Shown: positions 1-7,968, numbered from the stretch's first letter. The stretch is 49,342 nucleotides of DNA from CAZPMC01 sp964587755 (GCA_964587755.1 CAZPMC010000015.1:1-49342); one strand, 5' to 3'. Program-made: numbers and translations. Notes: generated from the sequence alone by a model not told the origin.

Positions 1-124
1 TGATTATACGAATTATGGCAACTCAAAGCATCCATTAATTGAAATTTTGTCCATCTGATGCCTCACAACATTTTTTGGGGTAAGAATATTTTACTATAAG
101 CGAAAAATATTCTATAAAATTTAG

Positions 125-150
125 TAATAACCTCATAAATGAAGTTATTA
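125..150. other. hairpin/inverted repeat upstream of ddh
   Basis: The arms TAATAAC (125-131) and GTTATTA (144-150) are perfectly complementary, with a second nested pair TCAT/ATGA. No T-run follows, so it is not a convincing terminator. It may be the 3' end of an upstream unit or an operator. No gene is visible in 1-346. Confidence 0.4.
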
Positions 151-162
151 TATGCTTCCGGC

Positions 163-258
163 GGGATTTACGGCTGAGCGAAATTATGGCTTATGGGATT
201 TACGGCCGAGCGAAATTATGGCTTATGGGATTTACGGCCGAGCGAAATTTTAGCTTAC
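163..258 (+). repeat. three tandem copies of a 32-bp unit
   Basis: Units start at 163, 195 and 227, each opening with GGGATTTACGGC. The first two differ at one base (CTGAG versus CCGAG) and the third diverges near its end. The period is not a multiple of 3 and no open frame runs through it, so it is non-coding. It lies just upstream of the ddh promoter. There are no spacers, so it is not CRISPR. Confidence 0.85.
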
Positions 259-272
259 GCCAAACGCTTATG

Positions 273-337
273 GTCAATTATATGATAAATCATGATATAA
301 TCTTTTAATAAAAAGGAAGGGAGTCCGGTTTAAACCG
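273..337 (+). promoter_or_regulatory. ddh promoter with downstream palindrome
   Basis: An extended -10 (TG-A-TATAAT, 293-301) is preceded only by a weak -35 region around 273. Between the predicted start and the gene lies the perfect 12-bp palindrome CGGTTTAAACCG (326-337), ten bases before the ATG. It could be an operator or an mRNA structure. Both readings are inference. Confidence 0.5.
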
Positions 338-346
338 AAGAAATGT

Positions 347-1324
347 ATGAAAGATAAAATAAAAGTAGGAATAGTCGGATACGGAAATTTAGGAAAAGGT
401 GTGGAAAAAGCGCTGGCTCAAAACCACGATTTTCATTTGACTGGGATTTTCACACGCAGGAATGTCAACGAAATAAAATCGTTGAACAATGTAATTAACA
501 TATCAGAAATATACAAATATGAAGGTGACATTGATGTTATGATTTTATGCGGAGGCTCGGCAAAAGACTTACCAAAGCAATCACCTGAACTTGTAAGTGC
601 TTTTAATATTGTTGACAGCTTCGATACACATGCAAAGATCAACGAGCACTTTAATAATGTTGACGAAGCAGCAAAAAAATCAGGTAAGGTGGGGATTATT
701 TCTGTTGGTTGGGATCCCGGACTATTCTCTCTTAACCGGCTGCTGAGTGCTTCCATATTGCCGGACGGCAGGGACTATACATTCTGGGGAAAAGGTGTAA
801 GTCAAGGGCATTCCGATGCCATAAGACGGGTAAAGGGTGTTAAGAATGCAATACAATATACCGTTCCTATTGAATCAGCTTTAGATAAGGTCCGCACGGG
901 TTCGCAGCCTGAGCTTTCTACAAGAGAAAAGCATGAAAGAATATGCTATGTTGTGGCTGAGCCTGATGCTAATCTTGATGAAATCACAAAGACTATAAAA
1001 AGTATGCCTGATTACTTTGCCAACTACAACACCACAGTGAAATTTGTAACAGAGGATGAGCTTATCAAGAATCACAGTAAAATGCCTCATGGCGGCACTG
1101 TTATTTTTACGGGAAATACGGGTGAAGCCACAAAACAAAGGATAGAATTCAGCCTGGTACTGGAAAGCAATCCAGAATTCACTGCAAGTGTATTGGTAGC
1201 ATATGCCAGGGCAGCCTATCGCTTGGCAAGAGAAGGTGCCAGCGGCGCTAAGACAATATTCGACATACCTGTATGTTACTTGTCGCCGGCATCAAGTGAG
1301 GAGTTAAGAGAAAGATTTTTATGA
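347..1324 (+). CDS. ddh: meso-diaminopimelate dehydrogenase
   Basis: This enzyme catalyses NADPH-dependent reductive amination of tetrahydrodipicolinate to meso-2,6-diaminopimelate, the one-step branch of lysine and peptidoglycan precursor synthesis, in the cytosol. The 325-residue length fits the family (about 320-330). The N-terminus carries the Rossmann motif GIVGYGNLGKG (residues 8-18). The mid region has VGWDPGLFSLNR and GKGVSQGHSDAIRRV, both typical of Ddh. The C-terminus holds the dimer and substrate domain. The purine-rich AAGGAAGGG at 312-320 is unusually far (about 27 nt) from the ATG at 347, and CGAAG nearer the start is weak, so initiation may be inefficient. It stands alone, where str-operon genes (fus, tuf) often precede rpsJ, and is separated from rpsJ by a promoter. 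Confidence 0.93.
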   Translation: MKDKIKVGIVGYGNLGKGVEKALAQNHDFHLTGIFTRRNVNEIKSLNNVINISEIYKYEGDIDVMILCGGSAKDLPKQSPELVSAFNIVDSFDTHAKINEHFNNVDEAAKKSGKVGIISVGWDPGLFSLNRLLSASILPDGRDYTFWGKGVSQGHSDAIRRVKGVKNAIQYTVPIESALDKVRTGSQPELSTREKHERICYVVAEPDANLDEITKTIKSMPDYFANYNTTVKFVTEDELIKNHSKMPHGGTVIFTGNTGEATKQRIEFSLVLESNPEFTASVLVAYARAAYRLAREGASGAKTIFDIPVCYLSPASSEELRERFL

Positions 1325-1342
1325 GTTTAATGAAAATTGTAC

Positions 1343-1371
1343 TTGCATTTTAAAATAATGTGTAGTAAAAT
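1343..1371 (+). promoter_or_regulatory. sigma-A promoter of the S10 operon
   Basis: TTGCAT (1343-1348) and TAAAAT (1366-1371) are separated by exactly 17 bp. Transcription would begin near 1378, about 300 nt before rpsJ, giving a long leader. Confidence 0.7.
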
Positions 1372-1377
1372 ATCTCT

Positions 1378-1681
1378 TGCTGTGACATGACATACGATGA
1401 TTTGGGAGATTGCTATCCTTAAAGGATAGGTAACTTTCAAGGAGAATGTCCGATTCTTGAAACCGGGCGACAAGTCACTGTACATTTTGCGAGCACACGT
1501 TAAGTGTGTCTGTTTGTAAGGTACAGCCCAGGTTTTACAAGCCGGAAGGCTTTGTAAGAGTCCTGGGTTTTTAAATAGCTAAACAGGAAACACCCGGCAT
1601 AGTGTACAGAAAGATGCTTGTTGTACGTAACAGTGAAAAGGGAGTGTACGCGGTCCCTAACATTATTAAGGAGGTTATTGT
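1378..1681 (+). promoter_or_regulatory. structured S10-operon leader
   Basis: About 300 nt of untranslated leader holds successive helices. CTATCC/GGATAG lies at 1413-1429. TTTCAAG/CTTGAAA, extended by AAT/ATT across a bulge, lies at 1435-1462. CACAC/GTGTG lies around 1496-1509. A terminator-like hairpin follows at 1527-1572. Then comes about 105 nt of open leader with an AAGGAGG site before rpsJ. Autoregulation of S10 operons by L4 acting on the leader is established in E. coli and reported for Bacillus-type leaders. Its use here is inference. Confidence 0.6.
1527..1572 (+). terminator. attenuator-like terminator in the S10 leader
   Basis: CCCAGG (1527-1532) pairs with CCTGGG (1562-1567). 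An inner stem (TTACAA..GCC / GGC..TTTGTAA) is closed by a GGAA loop, and TTTTT follows directly. The position between promoter and rpsJ makes it a likely attenuation point rather than an end of transcription. Confidence 0.75.
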
Positions 1682-1993
1682 ATGGCAAACAACCAGAAAA
1701 TCAGAATCAGACTGAAGGCATATGATCATCAAGTTCTTGACCAGTCTGCTGAGAAAATTGTGGACACTGCAAAAAGAACCGGAGCACAGGTTTCCGGACC
1801 CGTTCCGCTACCTACACAGAAGGAGATTGTTACGATATTAAGAGCTCCTCATAAGTATAAGGATGCACGTGAGCAGTTTGAAATGAGAACACATAAAAGG
1901 CTGATAGACATATTGCTACCAACACCAAAGACAGTTGATGCACTTATGCGTCTTGATTTACCGGCCGGCGTCGACATCGAGATAAAGCTGTAG
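1682..1993 (+). CDS. rpsJ: 30S ribosomal protein S10
   Basis: S10 is a component of the small-subunit head and the NusE partner of NusB in antitermination. The 103 residues are the usual bacterial length. N-terminal QKIRIRLKAYDHQVLD and the C-terminal block LDLPAGVDIEIKL are canonical. The AAGGAGG at 1669-1675 is well spaced from the ATG. It is the first gene of the operon, about 300 nt downstream of the predicted promoter, and rplC follows after 94 nt. Confidence 0.98.
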   Translation: MANNQKIRIRLKAYDHQVLDQSAEKIVDTAKRTGAQVSGPVPLPTQKEIVTILRAPHKYKDAREQFEMRTHKRLIDILLPTPKTVDALMRLDLPAGVDIEIKL

Positions 1994-2087
1994 GGACTTA
2001 AACGGCGATTGATTCTATCAATTGCAGTTAAAATGAGAGATCATGTTCGCAAATGCTTGCGAACCAATGATATTAGGAGGTAAGAGA

Positions 2088-2726
2088 ATGAGCAAATTTA
2101 TAATAGGCAAGAAAATCGGAATGACTCAAGTGTTCAATGAAGCAGGCCTTGCAATACCTGTTACGGTTATTGCGGCTGGTCCGTGCGCAGTTGTTCAGAA
2201 GAAAACTGTTGAAAGCGACGGATACAATGCATTGAAGCTCGGATATGAAGAAATTCCCGAAAAGAAGCTCAATAAGCCTGAAAAAGGCGCTTTTACAAAG
2301 GTAAAAGTTTCAGCCAGAAGGTATCTTAGAGAGTTTAGAACAGAAGATATTGATAAGTATGAGGTTGGTCAGGAAATCAAAGTAGCTGACATGTTCAGTG
2401 ACGGTGATAAGGTTGATGTAAGCGGTATTTCAAAAGGTAAAGGATTCCAGGGTGTTATAAAGAGATATGGACATGGCCGCGGTCCTGCAACTCACGGCTC
2501 AAAGTATCACAGAAGAGTCGGTTCCATGGGTTCAGGAACAAATCCTGGTAGAGTGTTCAAAGGAAAGAAACAACCTGGCCATATGGGAGCAGAAAAGGTA
2601 ACAGTTCAGAACCTCGAGGTATTCAGGGTTGACAGCGAAAGAAGCTTGCTGCTTATTAAGGGTGCAGTACCCGGACCAAAAGGCGGTTTGATTGTTGTCA
2701 AAGGAACTGTCAAAACTGAAAAGTAA
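2088..2726 (+). CDS. rplC: 50S ribosomal protein L3
   Basis: L3 is an early-assembly 23S rRNA binding protein whose long loop reaches toward the peptidyltransferase centre. The product is 212 residues (usual about 205-215). It starts MSKFIIGKKIGMTQVF and contains GKGFQGVIKRYGHGRGP and GSMGSGTNPGRVFKGKK, the conserved L3 loop. An upstream in-frame ATG at 2043 would add 15 unrelated residues. The ATG at 2088 is preferred because AGGAGG (2075-2080) lies 7 nt before it. Confidence 0.97.
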   Translation: MSKFIIGKKIGMTQVFNEAGLAIPVTVIAAGPCAVVQKKTVESDGYNALKLGYEEIPEKKLNKPEKGAFTKVKVSARRYLREFRTEDIDKYEVGQEIKVADMFSDGDKVDVSGISKGKGFQGVIKRYGHGRGPATHGSKYHRRVGSMGSGTNPGRVFKGKKQPGHMGAEKVTVQNLEVFRVDSERSLLLIKGAVPGPKGGLIVVKGTVKTEK

Positions 2727-2750
2727 TACTGATGGGAGGAGGAAGCGATT

Positions 2751-3374
2751 ATGCCAAAGATTGATTTATATAATATGAAAGGCGAGACTGTCGGAGAAAT
2801 TGAGCTCAGTGACAATATATTCGGTATAGATGTCAACGAGAATGCAGTTCATCTCGCAGTGCAAAATCAGCTAGCAAACAAAAGGCAGGGTACCCAGTCC
2901 ACCAAAACAAAAAGCGAGGTAAGCGGTGGCGGTAGAAAACCCTGGAGACAGAAGGGAACAGGTAGGGCTAGACATGGCAGTACAAGATCAGCACAGTGGA
3001 TTAAGGGAGGAATCGCTCTTGGACCTAAACCAAGAAGCTATTCTTACACTATTCCAAAGAAGCTGAAGAGACTAGCACTTAAATCTGCTCTTACTTCAAA
3101 GGTTAATGAAAATGAGATTATTGTACTTGATAAATTAAATTTTGACAGCATAAAAACAAAGCAAATGGTAAATGTTCTTAAATCCTTAAAGGTAGATACC
3201 AGCGCTCTTATCGTCATCGACGGCAAGAACGAGGCAATTGAAAAATCTGCAAGAAATTTACCTGGAGTAAAGACAGCATTTGTAAATACAATTAACGTAT
3301 TCGACATTCTTAAATATGAGAAATTCATTATTACAAAGGATGCCGTTGAAAAGGTCGAGGAGGTGTACGCATAA
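2751..3374 (+). CDS. rplD: 50S ribosomal protein L4
   Basis: L4 binds domain I of 23S rRNA, lines the exit tunnel, and is the usual autoregulator of S10 operons. The length is 207 residues. The central extended loop is recognisable from SGGGRKPWRQKGTGRARHGS (about residues 61-80), including the tunnel-lining GTGRAR element where macrolide-resistance mutations occur in other species. The stop overlaps the rplW start by one base (TAATG), so translation is probably coupled. Confidence 0.97.
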   Translation: MPKIDLYNMKGETVGEIELSDNIFGIDVNENAVHLAVQNQLANKRQGTQSTKTKSEVSGGGRKPWRQKGTGRARHGSTRSAQWIKGGIALGPKPRSYSYTIPKKLKRLALKSALTSKVNENEIIVLDKLNFDSIKTKQMVNVLKSLKVDTSALIVIDGKNEAIEKSARNLPGVKTAFVNTINVFDILKYEKFIITKDAVEKVEEVYA

Positions 3375-3727
3375 TGAGAGCACCTGAGGATATTATTATT
3401 AGGCCGTTTATAACAGAGAAAAGCAACATGGAGATTGCATCTGGTAAATACACATTTATTGTTGATGTAAAGGCTACGAAGACAGAGATCAAAAATGCAG
3501 TTGAAAAGCTTTTCAACGTTAAGGTAGTTAAGGTCAACACGGCAAATTATGAAGGAAAGATCAAGAGAATGGGAGTTCATATTGGACCGAGACCTGACTG
3601 GAAGAAAGCTGTTGTAAAGATAGACCTTGAACCCGCTGGTCAGACATACCTGACAAAGGGTGGCAAGGAAGCCGTCAATGCTAAGAAGTACAAAACAAGC
3701 ATTGAAGAGTTTGGAGTAACACAGTAA
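3374..3727 (+). CDS. rplW: 50S ribosomal protein L23
   Basis: L23 is a tunnel-exit protein and the docking site for trigger factor and SRP. The product is 117 residues, somewhat longer than the common 95-100. It has N-terminal DIIIRPFITEKS, the core VNTANYEGKIKRMG, and a C-terminal tail ending KTSIEEFGVTQ that exceeds the minimal family length. It starts within the rplD stop codon. Trigger factor (tig), its ribosomal partner, is encoded further along at 37439. Confidence 0.96.
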   Translation: MRAPEDIIIRPFITEKSNMEIASGKYTFIVDVKATKTEIKNAVEKLFNVKVVKVNTANYEGKIKRMGVHIGPRPDWKKAVVKIDLEPAGQTYLTKGGKEAVNAKKYKTSIEEFGVTQ

Positions 3728-3779
3728 TGATAGGAAACGATCACTATTAGAACGCATTTATATTAAGGAGTGAGAAGAA

Positions 3780-4613
3780 ATGGCAGTAAAAAAGTATAGT
3801 CCTACTTCTCCCGCAAGAAGGTTTATGACTGTTTCCACTTTTAGTAATATTACAAAGAAAGAGCCTGAAAAGAGTCTCTTGGAAACAAAAAAGAAGACCG
3901 GCGGTAGAAATGTTTACGGTAGGATCACCGTTCGTCACCATGGTGGCGGAACTAAGCAAAAATATAGAATTATCGACTTTAAGAGAGATAAGGATGGCAT
4001 ACCGGCAAAAGTAGCAGCCATCGAATATGATCCAAATAGGACTGCAAATATTGCTCTTCTCTACTATGTGGATGGAGAAAAGAGATATATACTGGCTCCT
4101 TTGGATGTAACTGTCGGCGACGTCCTGGAATCAGGTCCTGACGCTGACATCAAGCCGGGCAATGCACTCCCGCTTGCAAATATCCCAGTCGGTACTATGA
4201 TACACAATATAGAGATGAAGCCCGGAAAAGGCGGACAGTTAGTAAGATCAGCCGGTGGTTCAGCGCAGCTAATGGCTAAGGAAGGCGATTATGCACAAAT
4301 AAGGTTGCCCTCAGGGGAAGTAAGAATGATTAGAATCTCATGTAAAGCAACTATTGGCCAGTTAAGCAACATCGAACACGAAAACATTAAGATAGGTAAA
4401 GCCGGCAGAAGCAGATGGCTGGGTAAAAGACCATCAGTACGTGGTGTTGTTATGAACCCTGTAGATCATCCTCATGGCGGTGGTGAAGGAAAGTCGCCTA
4501 TTGGAAGACCGAGTCCGGTTACTCCTTGGGGCAAGCCAACACTTGGTTATAAGACTCGAAAGAAGAATAAGAAGTCTGACAAGTTCATAGTCAAGAGAAG
4601 GAAACAGAAATAA
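3780..4613 (+). CDS. rplB: 50S ribosomal protein L2
   Basis: L2 is needed for subunit association and peptidyltransferase assembly. The 277 residues match the family. VRHHGGGTKQKYRIIDFKR near the N-terminus and NPVDHPHGGGEGKSPIGR near the C-terminus are signature blocks; the latter carries the conserved functional histidine. AAGGAG lies just before the ATG. rpsS follows after a 55-nt gap. Confidence 0.98.
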   Translation: MAVKKYSPTSPARRFMTVSTFSNITKKEPEKSLLETKKKTGGRNVYGRITVRHHGGGTKQKYRIIDFKRDKDGIPAKVAAIEYDPNRTANIALLYYVDGEKRYILAPLDVTVGDVLESGPDADIKPGNALPLANIPVGTMIHNIEMKPGKGGQLVRSAGGSAQLMAKEGDYAQIRLPSGEVRMIRISCKATIGQLSNIEHENIKIGKAGRSRWLGKRPSVRGVVMNPVDHPHGGGEGKSPIGRPSPVTPWGKPTLGYKTRKKNKKSDKFIVKRRKQK

Positions 4614-4668
4614 TTATTAAGTTAAGCGTAAGTAGTTTCAGGAGTAAGGAAAGGAGGACTAACACCAA

Positions 4669-4953
4669 ATGAGTAGATCTTTAAAGAAGGGGCCATTCGT
4701 TGATTTAAAGCTTTTAAAGAGAATTGAGGAAATGAACAAGGCCAATGACAAGAAGGTTCTAAAGACCTGGTCAAGAGCATCAACGATTTTCCCTCAGATG
4801 GTTGGACATACTATTGCAGTGCATGACGGTAGAAAGCATGTACCGGTGTATATAACTGAAGATATGGTGGGACATAAGCTTGGCGAATTTGCACCGACAA
4901 GAACATTTAGAGGACACGGGCACCATACAGAAAAGTCCACAGCCCTCAAATAA
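4669..4953 (+). CDS. rpsS: 30S ribosomal protein S19
   Basis: S19 sits in the 30S head, forms a complex with S13 and contacts the A-site region. At 94 residues it is the normal size. MSRSLKKGPFVD and LGEFAPTRTFRGH are canonical N- and C-terminal blocks. The site AAAGGAGG is at 4650-4657. An 84-nt gap separates it from rplV. Confidence 0.98.
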   Translation: MSRSLKKGPFVDLKLLKRIEEMNKANDKKVLKTWSRASTIFPQMVGHTIAVHDGRKHVPVYITEDMVGHKLGEFAPTRTFRGHGHHTEKSTALK

Positions 4954-5037
4954 AATTAAAAGACTATAACACCAGTGCCGAGGCAGGCGCTGTAATAAGA
5001 TAAGTTACAAGCTTAATGCCGAAAGGAGGAATTCCAG

Positions 5038-5511
5038 TTGGAGAAAAAGGTTAGATCTAAGGAAGAGCTTTTGAAAGATAAAGAACAGATCTTGGACGTA
5101 TACAGTAAGACCCACAGACAGTTTCAAAAACCTGCTCTGCTTACCAAGAAGGAAAGAAAAGTTCTTGGGATAGGCAAGGATGAAGGAAGGGCAGTGCTCA
5201 TGCATGCCAGAATTTCACCAAGAAAGGTTAGAATCGTCTTGGACCTTATTAAGAATAAGAATATCGATGAGGCTTATGCTATATTAAGATATACGCCAAA
5301 AGCAGCATCAGAGCTTTTATTGAAGCTTCTTAAATCAGCCGAAGCAAATGCAACTAACAACAACGGATTGGATAGAGACAATCTTTATGTTGCCGAAGCA
5401 TATGCCACTCAGGGACCAACCTTGAAGAGGATAATGCCGAGAGCTCGCGGAAGCGCAAACAGGATAAGAAAAAGGACCAGCCACATTACAGTGGTAGTGA
5501 AGGAAAGATAA
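5038..5511 (+). CDS. rplV: 50S ribosomal protein L22, N-terminally extended
   Basis: L22 lines the exit tunnel with L4. The product is 157 residues, against about 110-115 for most bacteria. The canonical fold begins near residue 50 (GRAVLMHARISPRKVRIVLDL). The C-terminal tunnel hairpin is intact (TLKRIMPRARGSANRI). The extra ~48 residues are charged (KKVRSKEELLKDKEQ..., HRQFQKPALLTKKERK). The TTG start at 5038 is supported by AAAGGAGGA at 5022-5030, with a 7-nt spacer. No comparable site precedes the canonical core, so the extension is probably translated. Long L22 forms occur in some Clostridia; that is from memory. Confidence 0.93.
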   Translation: MEKKVRSKEELLKDKEQILDVYSKTHRQFQKPALLTKKERKVLGIGKDEGRAVLMHARISPRKVRIVLDLIKNKNIDEAYAILRYTPKAASELLLKLLKSAEANATNNNGLDRDNLYVAEAYATQGPTLKRIMPRARGSANRIRKRTSHITVVVKER

Positions 5512-5555
5512 TCGTTCCTTTAAAACACAGTATTTTATAAGAAGGAGGTTGGAGA

Positions 5556-6224
5556 ATGGGCCAGAAGGTAAATCCACATGGATTGAGAATAGGTATAATT
5601 AAAGACTGGGATACCAAATGGTATGCCAACAAGAAAAACTTCGGCGATTTATTGGTTGAAGATGTTAAGATAAGAACATTTATAAAGAAGAAATTATATA
5701 TTTCAGGTGTATCCAGAATTGAGATAGAAAGGGCTGCCAACAAAATAAAGGTTAATGTTCATACTGCAAAACCGGGCCTGGTCATTGGCAAGGGAGGAGC
5801 AGGTATTGAGGAGTTACGCAAGGAAGTTGAAGCTCTTACTGGTAAAAGTGTATTAATCAATATTACTGAAATCAAATCACCTGAAACCGATGCACAGCTT
5901 GTAGCTGAAAACATAGCAGCACAGCTTGAGAAGAGAATTTCCTTTAGAAGAGCAATGAAACAGGCAATGTCAAGGGCAATGAAGCTTGGAGCGAAAGGCA
6001 TTAAAACTGCCGTTTCCGGAAGACTTGGAGGAGCTGAAATTGCCAGAAGTGAGCATTATCACGAAGGTACCATTCCCCTTCAGACATTGAGGGCGGATAT
6101 TGACTATGGCTTTGCAGAAGCTAATACAACATACGGCAAGCTTGGTGTAAAGACATGGATATATAAAGGTGAAGTTCTTCCTGCTGTTAAAAAGGAAAAG
6201 AAAGCAGAAGGAGGCGAACGGTAA
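5556..6224 (+). CDS. rpsC: 30S ribosomal protein S3
   Basis: S3 lies at the mRNA entry channel and contributes helicase activity. The length is 222 residues. The N-terminus is MGQKVNPHGLRIGI. A type II KH domain carries the GxxG loop in PGLVIGKGGAGIEELR (about residues 74-89). The C-terminal domain has RAMKLGAKGIKTAVSGRLGGAEIAR. GAAGGAGG precedes the ATG. The stop overlaps the rplP start (TAATG). Confidence 0.98.
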   Translation: MGQKVNPHGLRIGIIKDWDTKWYANKKNFGDLLVEDVKIRTFIKKKLYISGVSRIEIERAANKIKVNVHTAKPGLVIGKGGAGIEELRKEVEALTGKSVLINITEIKSPETDAQLVAENIAAQLEKRISFRRAMKQAMSRAMKLGAKGIKTAVSGRLGGAEIARSEHYHEGTIPLQTLRADIDYGFAEANTTYGKLGVKTWIYKGEVLPAVKKEKKAEGGER

Positions 6225-6664
6225 TGTTAATGCCAAAAAGAGTAAAGCGTAGAAGAGTACACAGAGGCAGAATGACCGGTGTAGCTACCAGAGGCAATAC
6301 CCTGGCTTACGGAGAGTACGGTCTGCAGGCTACCGAGCCGGCTTGGATTACAAGTAACCAGATAGAGGCAGCAAGAATAGCAATGACTCGTTTTACAAAA
6401 AGAGGCGGTCAGGTTTGGATAAAAATATTCCCTGACAAACCGGTTACCAAGAAACCTGCTGAAACTCGTATGGGTAGCGGTAAAGGTTCTCCTGAGTATT
6501 GGGTAGCAGTAGTAAAACCTGGAAGAGTATTATTTGAAATTGCGGGAGTTCCTGAAGAAACTGCCAGAGAGGCTTTGAGACTTGCCATGCATAAGCTTCC
6601 TGTCAAATGTAAATTCATAACCCGCAACAATGAAATGGGTGGTGAAACGAATGAAAGTCAGTGA
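6224..6664 (+). CDS. rplP: 50S ribosomal protein L16
   Basis: L16 organises the A-site and elbow region of the 50S. At 146 residues it is the usual length. MLMPKRVKRRRVHRGRM at the N-terminus and TKRGGQVWIKIFPDKPVTKKPAETRMGSGKG are family signatures. The ATG overlaps the rpsC stop by one base. Its 3' end overlaps rpmC by 14 bases, indicating tight coupling. Confidence 0.98.
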   Translation: MLMPKRVKRRRVHRGRMTGVATRGNTLAYGEYGLQATEPAWITSNQIEAARIAMTRFTKRGGQVWIKIFPDKPVTKKPAETRMGSGKGSPEYWVAVVKPGRVLFEIAGVPEETAREALRLAMHKLPVKCKFITRNNEMGGETNESQ

Positions 6665-6854
6665 TATGAGAGAGTTAACATATGAAGAGCTTCAGAAGGA
6701 ATTGTTAGAACTCAAGTCGGAACTGTTTAAACTTCGTTTCCAGCTTGTAACAAATCAACTGGAAAATCCTATGAAGCTAAAGCAAGTTAAGAAATCAATC
6801 GCCCAAATCAAAACAGTGATGAGGGAAAGAGAAATAAAAGGCGTACAGGCTTGA
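6651..6854 (+). CDS. rpmC: 50S ribosomal protein L29
   Basis: L29 is a small helical hairpin protein near the tunnel exit, next to L23. The product is 67 residues starting MKVSDMRELTYEEL, the normal size. An in-frame ATG at 6630 would add seven residues (MKWVVKR) and is less likely, because GGGTGGTG at 6637-6644 fits the ATG at 6651. It starts inside the end of rplP. Confidence 0.95.
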   Translation: MKVSDMRELTYEELQKELLELKSELFKLRFQLVTNQLENPMKLKQVKKSIAQIKTVMREREIKGVQA

Positions 6855-6884
6855 CATTTGATTTAATGAAAGGAGGCATCCGGT

Positions 6885-7142
6885 TTGGTGGAGAGAGCGA
6901 TACGGAAGACCAGAGTTGGTAAGGTTGTCAGCGACAAGATGGATAAGACAATCGTTGTTGCTGTTGAGACAAGAGTAAAACATCCTCTGTATAAAAAGAT
7001 TATTAAGAGAACTTATAAATTAAAGGCACATGACGAAAATAACGAATGTGCAATAGGCGATACAGTAAAGGTAATGGAGACTCGCCCGCTTAGCAAGGAC
7101 AAAAGGTGGAGACTCGCAGAGATAATAGAAAAGGCTCGCTAA
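6885..7142 (+). CDS. rpsQ: 30S ribosomal protein S17
   Basis: S17 is a primary 16S rRNA binder with an OB fold. It has 85 residues. RKTRVGKVVSDKMDKTIVVAVE and HPLYKKIIKRTYKLKAHDE are diagnostic. The start is a TTG at 6885, followed directly by GTG at 6888, with AAAGGAGG at 6869-6876. Initiation at either codon would change only one residue. Confidence 0.97.
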   Translation: MVERAIRKTRVGKVVSDKMDKTIVVAVETRVKHPLYKKIIKRTYKLKAHDENNECAIGDTVKVMETRPLSKDKRWRLAEIIEKAR

Positions 7143-7185
7143 TTTTAACATTCAAAGTTAAGCGATATTGGAAGGAGGTACCGGC

Positions 7186-7554
7186 ATGATACAGGTTCAG
7201 TCCATGCTGAAATCAGCAGATAACACAGGAGCCAAGGAAATGATGTGCATTAAAGTTCTCGGCGGTTCCTGGAGAAGATATGCCAACATAGGTGATATAG
7301 TCGTTGCTACGGTTAAACAAGCAACGCCCGGCGGAGTTGTGAAAAAAGGTGAAATTGTCAAATGTGTTATCGTACGTTCAAAGAAGGGTGTCAGAAGACC
7401 AGACGGTTCGTATATAAAGTTTGACGAGAATGCTGCGGTTATTATTAAAGAAGACAACAACCCTAGAGGAACGCGAATTTTTGGTCCTGTTGCGAGAGAG
7501 TTAAGAGACAAGGATTTCATGAAGATATTGTCACTCGCACCGGAAGTTCTGTAG
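7186..7554 (+). CDS. rplN: 50S ribosomal protein L14
   Basis: L14 is at the subunit interface (bridge with 16S h14). The product is 122 residues starting MIQVQSMLKSADNTGAKEM, exactly the family norm. An upstream ORF extension (from 7168) is rejected because AAGGAGGT (7172-7179) sits correctly before the ATG at 7186. GTRIFGPVARELR near the C-terminus is conserved. Confidence 0.98.
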   Translation: MIQVQSMLKSADNTGAKEMMCIKVLGGSWRRYANIGDIVVATVKQATPGGVVKKGEIVKCVIVRSKKGVRRPDGSYIKFDENAAVIIKEDNNPRGTRIFGPVARELRDKDFMKILSLAPEVL

Positions 7555-7589
7555 AGCAGAAGTTATCCGTAGAAAGGAGGCGGCTTAAA

Positions 7590-7937
7590 TTGGCAAATAG
7601 TGTACATGTTAAAACGGGAGATACAGTATATGTTCTCTCAGGTAAAGATAAAGGCAAAAAGGGTAAGGTTCTTGCTGTAAACCCATCCGACATGACCGTT
7701 ATTGTTGAAGGTGTAAACATGTCGACAAAGCATAAGAAGCCCAGAGGCAGAATGCAGCAAGGCGGCATTATTACACAGGAATCACCAATCAGCAGTTCAA
7801 AGGTAATGCTGGTTTGCACAAGATGCAAAGCTCCCACTAAGATCGGCAAGCAACTAAACAGCGATGGTTCAAAGGAACGTGTTTGCAAAAAGTGCGGAGA
7901 AGTTATAGATGTTCAAAAGGAAGCGAAATTAAATTAG
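7590..7937 (+). CDS. rplX: 50S ribosomal protein L24, with Cys4 C-terminus
   Basis: L24 is an assembly initiator with a KOW motif near the N-terminus (KTGDTVYVLSGKDKGKKGKVL). The product is 115 residues. The C-terminal part has CTRC and, about 18 residues later, CKKC, a zinc-ribbon-like arrangement found in some L24 proteins. The start is TTG at 7590 with AAAGGAGG at 7573-7580. Confidence 0.96.
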   Translation: MANSVHVKTGDTVYVLSGKDKGKKGKVLAVNPSDMTVIVEGVNMSTKHKKPRGRMQQGGIITQESPISSSKVMLVCTRCKAPTKIGKQLNSDGSKERVCKKCGEVIDVQKEAKLN

Positions 7938-7968
7938 TATATTTCTTCTTGAAAGGAGGTTAAGTTCA

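Noticed and set aside
163..258. CRISPR array
   Set aside because: The units are directly adjacent, with no unique spacers.
3044..3757. 237-residue minus-strand open frame
   Set aside because: It is a shadow of rplD and rplW, without a ribosome binding site or coherent composition.
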